From NCBI RefSeq assembly GCF_025146565.1, contig NZ_CP102258.1, positions 2,636,001 through 2,700,000 of the forward strand: a stretch of 64,000 nt of DNA, in the 5' to 3' direction. The notes beneath the pieces are model-generated. The model was given only the letters and a program-made list of their open reading frames with translations, did no database searches and was not told where the DNA came from. Both the position numbers and the translations under genes were made by a program. This stretch comes from Bacteroides eggerthii. GTDB taxonomy: Bacteria > Bacteroidota > Bacteroidia > Bacteroidales > Bacteroidaceae. Positions 57,729 through 64,000 of the stretch are shown here, piece by piece; position 1 is the first letter of the stretch; each line of letters starts with the position of its first letter.

Positions 57729-59129
57729 TTAATTTTCAATTCTCATTTTATCAAACCGTTCTGGTATTCCGCATAGCGCCAGCAGGTTCATCAGTGCAAC
57801 ATCGTACTCATAATATGCCGCCAGACGGGCCACGCGTACGGTTGCCAGCATGTTTTCGGCATCTATCACTTCTGTGCTTGTGGCCATGCCTTCGGTGAAT
57901 GATTTCTTGCGGATGCGGACCAGCTCTTCACTCAGTTCGATAGTGCTGTTCAGGGCGCGTACATTGTCCTGAGACTTCTGCATTTGTGTGTAGAGCTTGT
58001 CAATGCCTACACTTAAATCGTCTTTGGCCTTTTCCTGTCCTATGACAAGGGTCTGCTGGGCTATTTTTGATTGGCGTATCCGCTTTTCTCGTGCCAGCCC
58101 GTCAAAGAGGTTCCAAGTAAATCCTACTCCTATCATGGTGCGGGGAACGAGGTTGCTTTGAATACCATGTGCATATAAGGTCTGTTTGCCAAACACTGCA
58201 ATGTCGGGCAGGTATCCGCTCTGGTCGATACGGAGCTGTTGCTTGGCGATGTGCGACTGCAACTGCAATTGGTTGACGGTGTAGTTCTCGGTCCGCATGG
58301 CTTGCAAGAACTCCTCTTGAGCAGGAAGGACGGTGTTGATGAAGAGTGGGGAGATGGGCTGTATGGTGCAGGTATCTTCCATGTTGAGCAGTGTGCGCAA
58401 GGCATTTTGCAGCACTGCGGCCTCTTTCTGCGAGGCTTCCAGTGAGCGTTGCGCTTCGTCCATATTCACTTGGGCGAAGAGGCGTCCGGCTTTGTCTATC
58501 ATTCCGGCAGCCTCCAGCTTTAGGGCATTTTTGTAATGTTGTTGCAGACTGTTGTAGGTGTCTTGGCGCACACGTACCACTTCTTGTGCCAGGCGCAGGC
58601 CGAAATAGCTCTCTGCCAAAAGGATACGCTGTGTGGCATCGGTTTGTTCCCGGTTCTCGCGTGCCATGTCTATCATCGTGTTTCCTATTTTGCCGGCGCG
58701 GATACGTTTGCCGCCGGAGAATACAATCCATTCGGCTGTCAACCCCACCGTTGTGAGGTTACGCGGTGCAAGTGGAAAGACGAGTGTGTGGCTGCCTATC
58801 TGGTCGAGGATGCCGCTGATGAACTGGTCGTCCGGAACGAGGTTGTGTACGAAGTCTTTGGCAGGATCTGTAAATTGCGAAAGAGGCTGCTTCACTTCTA
58901 TTTTTTCGGACAGGTGTACGAATGTTCCTGCACCTTGCAGACTTGGATACCACAGAGCGTTCAACTTGTCACGTTCTGCACGTGCGGCTTCGATGCCCTT
59001 GTCGGCTATCTTCAGGCTCCGATTACCCTGCTGCATTTGCCGTAGGGCGTCGTCAAAACTCAGGGAGAGGGTTTGTGCCGTTATGGAAATTCCCGTTCCC
59101 AAGAGGATGATAAGTAAGATTTGTTTCAT
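57729..59129 (-). CDS. TolC family outer-membrane channel
   Basis: 466 residues with a signal peptide (to about residue 18). Two long helical repeats (about 25-230 and 250-460) with heptad coiled coils, as in TolC trimers. First gene of the export operon with the HlyD and ABC-2 proteins. Its last codons fall in an AT-rich repeat (GAATTGAAAATTAA) common between Bacteroides genes. Confidence 0.9.
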   Translation of the reverse strand: MKQILLIILLGTGISITAQTLSLSFDDALRQMQQGNRSLKIADKGIEAARAERDKLNALWYPSLQGAGTFVHLSEKIEVKQPLSQFTDPAKDFVHNLVPDDQFISGILDQIGSHTLVFPLAPRNLTTVGLTAEWIVFSGGKRIRAGKIGNTMIDMARENREQTDATQRILLAESYFGLRLAQEVVRVRQDTYNSLQQHYKNALKLEAAGMIDKAGRLFAQVNMDEAQRSLEASQKEAAVLQNALRTLLNMEDTCTIQPISPLFINTVLPAQEEFLQAMRTENYTVNQLQLQSHIAKQQLRIDQSGYLPDIAVFGKQTLYAHGIQSNLVPRTMIGVGFTWNLFDGLAREKRIRQSKIAQQTLVIGQEKAKDDLSVGIDKLYTQMQKSQDNVRALNSTIELSEELVRIRKKSFTEGMATSTEVIDAENMLATVRVARLAAYYEYDVALMNLLALCGIPERFDKMRIEN

Positions 59130-59290
59130 ATGTCAGGTTTATCGTTTAGGTTGAAATGATAATCTCTCAAACATTCCTTGTGAAAGATTGTTCATTCTGA
59201 AAGTATGCAAGGAAAGATACAGAGTCTTATATTCATATAAAGACAGTATAAACAAACTTTCGCTTTATATCTTCTATAAAAAGGATTTTG

Positions 59291-59298
59291 TATCTTTG
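59291..59298 (+). promoter_or_regulatory. -7 promoter box of the men operon
   Basis: TATCTTTG, 67 bp before the menF start at 59365. No clear TTTG at the -33 position. Confidence 0.45.
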
Positions 59299-59364
59299 TC
59301 ATCTGAATTAAAATCATGCAGCGCGTTTGAACACTATGCTGGTTTTATTCTTTTATGAAAGAAG

Positions 59365-60495
59365 ATGATTGACAAAGAAATAAGTAATCTGACAGCTATT
59401 GATACATTGATCCGGCAAGAACAGCCTTTTGCCGTCTATCGTATTCCCGGAGAGGCAGCTCCCCATTTGCTGATGCAGGCAACGGGGAATGTCCGCCTGT
59501 TGCACGACCTTGAAGAGTTGGATGGGGAAAGAGGATTCGTCATTGCACCGTTCCGGGTGAGTGAGGAGAGTCCGATTGTGCTGATACAACCGGAAGAACC
59601 GGAACATTTCCTGCTGCCCGATGAGTATTCGGAAGAAGAACAGGAGGCCTTCCGGTTGTTTCAGGAGCAGGAAACATTTTCGGAAACTTATACGGAAGGG
59701 TATGAGACTTGTTTCCGGACATTTATAGAAGCCTTGCGCAGTAAGAGGTTTGATAAATTAGTACTTTCACGCAAATCCGTCATTGGACAGTTTCCGGATT
59801 TCTCCCCTTCGGCAGTGTTCCATGCTGCATGCAAACATTATATTCATTCTTACGTATATTTGTGCTACACCCCCCGGACCGGTGTATGGATGGGCAGCAC
59901 TCCCGAAATTATCTTATCAGGAGAAAAGGACGAGTGGAGTACGGTGGCATTGGCAGGTACCCTGCCTTTGCAGAATGGTAATTTGCCGCAGGAATGGGGT
60001 GAGAAGAATAGGCAAGAACAGGAATATGTTGTATCTTATATCCGCCGGCAACTTCTTTCATTAGACATTCATCCTGCGGAGAACGGTCCGTATCCAGCTT
60101 ATGCCGGAGCATTGTCACATTTAAAAACGAGTTTTCATTTTACTTTGAGAGATAACCGGAAACTGGGAAGTCTTCTGAAAGTTCTGCATCCCACTCCGGC
60201 TGTATGCGGACTGCCTAAGGAGGAAGCATACCGGTTTATACTGGAAAACGAAGGCTATGACCGCCGTTATTATTCCGGTTTCATCGGATGGCTCGATCCT
60301 TCCGGAAAGACCGACTTATATGTGAACCTGCGGTGTATGCACATTGAAAACGGACAATTGTCTTTTTATGCCGGCGGTGGATTGCTGGCTTCTTCGGAAC
60401 TGAACGACGAATGGCTGGAAACGGAAAAGAAACTGCAAACCATGAAACGTCTGTTAAGGATTCCCTCCCATGATTCATTAACCACTAATCACTAA
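59365..60495 (+). CDS. menF: Isochorismate synthase
   Basis: 376 residues of the chorismate-binding family. Converts chorismate to isochorismate, the first step to menaquinone. Conserved elements: [31 protein letters not shown] and YSGFIGW. First gene of menF-menD-menB-menC. Confidence 0.92.
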   Translation: MIDKEISNLTAIDTLIRQEQPFAVYRIPGEAAPHLLMQATGNVRLLHDLEELDGERGFVIAPFRVSEESPIVLIQPEEPEHFLLPDEYSEEEQEAFRLFQEQETFSETYTEGYETCFRTFIEALRSKRFDKLVLSRKSVIGQFPDFSPSAVFHAACKHYIHSYVYLCYTPRTGVWMGSTPEIILSGEKDEWSTVALAGTLPLQNGNLPQEWGEKNRQEQEYVVSYIRRQLLSLDIHPAENGPYPAYAGALSHLKTSFHFTLRDNRKLGSLLKVLHPTPAVCGLPKEEAYRFILENEGYDRRYYSGFIGWLDPSGKTDLYVNLRCMHIENGQLSFYAGGGLLASSELNDEWLETEKKLQTMKRLLRIPSHDSLTTNH

Positions 60496-60500
60496 CCACC
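60478..60500. repeat. Spacer repeat between menF and menD
   Basis: AACCACTAATCACTAACCAC, giving the last codons of menF and reaching the menD ATG. Same spacer family. Confidence 0.5.
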
Positions 60501-62162
60501 ATGTATACAGACAAAAAGAATATCCTCCAACTGGCGGCGCTTCTCGAAGCGTACGGAATTACTAAGGTTGTGTTGTGTCCCGGTAGTCGCAATGTCCCTA
60601 TCGCGCACACTTTGTCCAATCATCCGGCTTTTACTTGTTATGCAATGACAGATGAGCGGAGTGCCGGTTATTTTGCCCTTGGACTGGCTTTGAATAGCGG
60701 TAAACCTGTTGCGGTTTGTTGCACTTCGGGCACCGCCTTATTAAATCTTCATCCGGCTGTGGCAGAGGCTTTTTATCAAAAAGTGCCTTTGATAGTTATT
60801 TCCGCCGACCGCCCCGCAGCCTGGATCGGACAAATGGACGGACAGACACTTCCACAGCCGGATGTGTTCCGGACATTGGTCAAGAAGTCCGTCAATCTTC
60901 CCGAAATTCATACGGACGAGGATGAATGGTTCTGCAACCGCCTGATAAATGAGGCCCTGTTGGAAACCAATCATCATGGGAAAGGACCGGTGCATATCAA
61001 TGTACCTGTTTCCGAACCGCTATTCGGTTTCACAACGGCTGCATTGCCGGGAGTGCGCGTCATCACCCGCTATCAAGGCTTGAACATCTACGACCGCGAT
61101 TATAATGACCTCATCGACCGCATGAACAAATACAGAAAGCGGATGATCGTGGTAGGGCAAATGAATCTTATTTATCTGTTTGAAAAACGATATACCAAAC
61201 TGCTGTATAAGCATTTTGCCTGGCTGACGGAGCATATCGGCAATCAGACTGTTCCGGGTATCCCTGTGAAGAATTTTGATACGGCGCTCTATGCCATGCC
61301 CGAAGAGCAAATGAACCGGATGGCTCCCGACCTGCTGATTACTTACGGGGGACACATCGTGTCCAAACGATTAAAGAAATTCCTTCGCCAGCATCCGCCC
61401 AAAGAGCATTGGCATGTATCACCGGATGGAGAGGTGACTGATCTTTACTGCTCATTGACTACGGTAATAGAGATGGACCCGTTTGAGTTCCTGGAAAAGA
61501 TAGCAGGCCTGCTGGAAAATCACACTCCCGAATATCCCCGCATTTGGGAGGACTATTGCAAGGCTGTTCCCGAACCGGAGTTCGCATATTCGGAAATGGC
61601 GGCAGTGGGTGCATTGATAAAGTCTTTGCCGGAAAAGTCTGTTTTGCATCTGGCCAACAGCTCGGTGGTGCGCTATGCTCAATTGTATGCCATTTCTCCC
61701 ACCATTGAGGTATGTTGCAACCGGGGAACCAGTGGCATAGAAGGTTCGCTATCCACAGCCGTCGGTTATGCGGCAACTTCCGATAAACTGAATTTTGCAG
61801 CTATCGGAGACTTGAGTTTCTTCTATGATATGAATGCGTTGTGGAATGTCAATGTCGGTTCTAATCTGCGCATCCTTTTATTGAACAATGGTGGCGGAGA
61901 AATTTTCCATACATTGCCGGGGCTTGAAATGTCGGAGGCTTCGCATAAGTTTATTACAGCGGTTCATAAAACCTCAGCCAAAGGCTGGGCGGAAGAACGG
62001 GGATTCCTTTACCTGCGTGCGGAGAATGACGGGCAACTGGCGGAGACCATGCAAACTTTCACTTGTCCGGAAACGGTGGAACGGCCCATTTTGCTGGAAG
62101 TATTTACCGATAAGGATGAAGATATCCGGATGTTGAAGAATTATTATCACCAATTAAAATAG
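60501..62162 (+). CDS. menD: 2-succinyl-5-enolpyruvyl-6-hydroxy-3-cyclohexene-1-carboxylate synthase
   Basis: 553 residues, full length. ThDP enzyme: [13 protein letters not shown] at the N-terminus, [31 protein letters not shown] and the ThDP motif [12 protein letters not shown] near the end. It joins isochorismate and 2-oxoglutarate. Starts 5 bp after menF, in a repeat-like spacer. Confidence 0.95.
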   Translation: MYTDKKNILQLAALLEAYGITKVVLCPGSRNVPIAHTLSNHPAFTCYAMTDERSAGYFALGLALNSGKPVAVCCTSGTALLNLHPAVAEAFYQKVPLIVISADRPAAWIGQMDGQTLPQPDVFRTLVKKSVNLPEIHTDEDEWFCNRLINEALLETNHHGKGPVHINVPVSEPLFGFTTAALPGVRVITRYQGLNIYDRDYNDLIDRMNKYRKRMIVVGQMNLIYLFEKRYTKLLYKHFAWLTEHIGNQTVPGIPVKNFDTALYAMPEEQMNRMAPDLLITYGGHIVSKRLKKFLRQHPPKEHWHVSPDGEVTDLYCSLTTVIEMDPFEFLEKIAGLLENHTPEYPRIWEDYCKAVPEPEFAYSEMAAVGALIKSLPEKSVLHLANSSVVRYAQLYAISPTIEVCCNRGTSGIEGSLSTAVGYAATSDKLNFAAIGDLSFFYDMNALWNVNVGSNLRILLLNNGGGEIFHTLPGLEMSEASHKFITAVHKTSAKGWAEERGFLYLRAENDGQLAETMQTFTCPETVERPILLEVFTDKDEDIRMLKNYYHQLK

Positions 62163-62172
62163 AATATAAATT

Positions 62173-62997
62173 ATGCTGACACAAAGAGAGTGGACTACCA
62201 TCAGGGAATATGAAGATATTCTTTTTGATTATTATAACGGAATTGCCCGTATTACCATCAATCGCGAACGCTACCGTAACGCATTCACTCCGACTACAAC
62301 TGCCGAAATGAGTGATGCATTGCGCATTTGTCGTGAGGAAGCGGATATTGACGTGATTGTCATCACCGGAGCCGGAGACAAGGCTTTCTGTTCGGGAGGT
62401 GATCAGAATGTAAAAGGGCGCGGCGGATATATCGGTAAAGACGGCGTACCCCGTTTGAGTGTATTGGATGTGCAGAAACAGATCCGCAGTATCCCGAAAC
62501 CTGTAATTGCCGCTGTAAACGGTTTTGCTATCGGTGGCGGGCATGTGCTTCACGTGGTGTGCGACTTGTCTATCGCTTCCGAGAATGCTGTTTTCGGTCA
62601 GACAGGTCCTCGTGTAGGCAGTTTTGATGCCGGTTTCGGTGCATCTTATCTGGCGCGTGTGGTAGGGCAGAAGAAAGCGCGTGAAATCTGGTTCCTTTGC
62701 CGCAAGTATAACGCACAGGAAGCTTTGGAAATGGGGCTGGTTAATAAAGTAGTGCCTTTGGAGCAACTGGAAGACGAATATGTGCAATGGGCGGAAGAGA
62801 TGATGCAGCTCAGTCCGCTGGCTTTGCGCATGATTAAAGCCGGACTGAATGCGGAGCTGGACGGACAGTCCGGTATTCAGGAACTGGCAGGCGATGCGAC
62901 ATTGCTTTATTATCTGACGGATGAAGCGCAGGAGGGAAAGAACGCGTTTTTGGAAAAACGTAAGCCGAATTTCAAACAATATCCCAAATTTCCCTGA
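62173..62997 (+). CDS. menB: 1,4-dihydroxy-2-naphthoyl-CoA synthase
   Basis: 274 residues of the crotonase family. Oxyanion residues in [15 protein letters not shown] and [38 protein letters not shown] is diagnostic for MenB. It closes the second ring of the naphthoquinone. Gap of 10 bp to menD. Confidence 0.95.
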   Translation: MLTQREWTTIREYEDILFDYYNGIARITINRERYRNAFTPTTTAEMSDALRICREEADIDVIVITGAGDKAFCSGGDQNVKGRGGYIGKDGVPRLSVLDVQKQIRSIPKPVIAAVNGFAIGGGHVLHVVCDLSIASENAVFGQTGPRVGSFDAGFGASYLARVVGQKKAREIWFLCRKYNAQEALEMGLVNKVVPLEQLEDEYVQWAEEMMQLSPLALRMIKAGLNAELDGQSGIQELAGDATLLYYLTDEAQEGKNAFLEKRKPNFKQYPKFP

Positions 62998-63005
62998 TTA
63001 TTGTA

Positions 63006-64000
63006 ATGAATTGTGAGATAGATATTATTCCCCGGTTGCTGCACTTTAAGCAACCGGCGGGAACTTCCCGCGGAGTGTATACAACCCGGAAAGTGTGGTA
63101 TCTTCATCTGACTTCTCCCGACTATCCGGGCAGGACAGGAATAGGAGAGTGCGCTCCTCTGCCTGCATTGAGTTGTGATGATCTTCCCGATTACGAGGAT
63201 ATACTTGTCAAGGCTTGTCGCCGGTTGGAGGACTGCGGGGGAGATTTGGATGTGGAGTCTTTACGCAATTACCCTTCCATTTTGTTTGGGTTGGAGACGG
63301 CTGTACGGCATTTCCGGATTGGAAGCTGGGCGCTCTATGATACGGCTTTTTCGCGCGGAAAGGCAGGGGTTCCGATAAACGGGCTTATCTGGATGGGAGA
63401 CTTTGACAGGATGCTTACCCGGATAGAAGAAAAAATGGCAGCCGGTTTTCGTTGCATCAAACTGAAAATAGGCGCTATCAACTTTGATGAAGAGCTGGCT
63501 TTGCTTCGCCATATACGTGCGCATTTTTCTTCTAAGGAAATAGAGTTGCGTGTGGATGCCAACGGCGCTTTCTCTCCGGTTGATGTGATGGAGAAACTGA
63601 AACGTTTGTCCGAGTTGGATTTGCACTCTATTGAGCAGCCTATACGTGCAGGACAGTGGGAAGAAATGGCGCGCCTTGCTTCCGACTCTCCGTTGCCGAT
63701 AGCTTTGGACGAAGAGCTGATAGGTTGCAATACTCCGGAAGGAAAGCGGAAATTGCTTTCGGCGGTCAATCCGCAGTATATTGTTCTCAAGCCCTCTCTT
63801 CATGGAGGAATATGCGGGGGGAATGAGTGGATTGCCGAAGCGGAAAAACGGCATATCGGCTGGTGGATTACTTCCGCTTTGGAATCTAATATCGGTTTGA
63901 ATGCAATTGCCCAATGGTGTGCTACATTCGACAATCCGCTGCCTCAGGGACTGGGAACCGGGCAGCTTTTCACAGACAATGTGGAGATGCCTCTTGAGGT
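63006..64000 (+). CDS. menC: o-Succinylbenzoate synthase, 3' end cut by window edge
   Basis: Open frame from ATG 63006 to the right edge, 331 full codons, no stop. Enolase superfamily: catalytic KLKIG near residue 155, metal ligands VDANGAF, then SIEQP and IALDEEL; second lysine in VLKPS. It dehydrates the MenD product after MenH to o-succinylbenzoate. 8 bp after menB. Confidence 0.93.
   Translation, partial: MNCEIDIIPRLLHFKQPAGTSRGVYTTRKVWYLHLTSPDYPGRTGIGECAPLPALSCDDLPDYEDILVKACRRLEDCGGDLDVESLRNYPSILFGLETAVRHFRIGSWALYDTAFSRGKAGVPINGLIWMGDFDRMLTRIEEKMAAGFRCIKLKIGAINFDEELALLRHIRAHFSSKEIELRVDANGAFSPVDVMEKLKRLSELDLHSIEQPIRAGQWEEMARLASDSPLPIALDEELIGCNTPEGKRKLLSAVNPQYIVLKPSLHGGICGGNEWIAEAEKRHIGWWITSALESNIGLNAIAQWCATFDNPLPQGLGTGQLFTDNVEMPLE

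Overview
The window is a stretch of a Bacteroides chromosome, most likely a gut species. Its exact species cannot be fixed from the sequence. Four things point there: many promoters of the Bacteroides form TTTG-N19-TAnnTTTG; a capsule locus headed by the upxY and upxZ regulators; families largely confined to Bacteroidales (DUF4301, the VirE-N/BT4734 type, DUF1460); and GTG or TTG starts with poor Shine-Dalgarno sites. No rRNA, tRNA, CRISPR array or transposase was seen.

Region 1 (1-22.9 kb) is mostly chromosomal housekeeping: a DUF169-GNAT fusion cut by the left edge, an acyl-CoA ligase, a K+/H+ antiporter, a sensor kinase with a sigma-54 activator, an outer-membrane-type protein, a lipoprotein phosphoesterase, an FtsX-type ABC exporter, a MATE pump, a HAD phosphatase, panB, an MFS carrier, dgkA, rel, a DUF4301 protein, purT and ispE. 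The kinase and activator plausibly control the ABC exporter. Its upstream region holds two 19-bp palindromes spaced two helical turns apart, followed by a sigma-54 promoter with correct -24/-12 spacing.

Region 2 (22.9-40.4 kb) is accessory. dnaB is followed by a VirE-like gene whose 3' end is joined out of frame to the tail of what looks like an HU-type gene, a deletion scar. A 658-bp gap then holds a 25-bp inverted-repeat pair enclosing a perfect promoter that points away from the capsule operon, so this assembly shows an invertible promoter in the OFF state. The capsule operon follows: upxY, upxZ, an initiating sugar transferase, an antitoxin-like gene with a toxin stub, a flippase, a polymerase, five glycosyltransferases and glf. 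Its middle is strikingly AT-rich. After it comes a three-gene toxin, antitoxin and SecB-like chaperone cassette (TAC-type).

Region 3 (40.4-64 kb) returns to core genes: a DUF1460 protein, a GH2 beta-galactosidase, an acetyl-esterase-like hydrolase and an OPT transporter in one orientation; a DUF1573 protein; an AraC regulator with a DUF417 membrane protein; an orphan FecE-like ATPase; a beta-barrel protein preceded by five 22-bp tandem repeats; a MurU-like nucleotidyltransferase with an AmgK-RapZ fusion kinase (cell-wall sugar salvage); a TolC/HlyD/double ABC-2 permease export operon; and menF-menD-menB-menC for menaquinone, the last cut by the right edge.

A 52-nt element with its own promoter and terminator occurs twice, at 1.1 kb and 54.2 kb, and looks like a multicopy small RNA.
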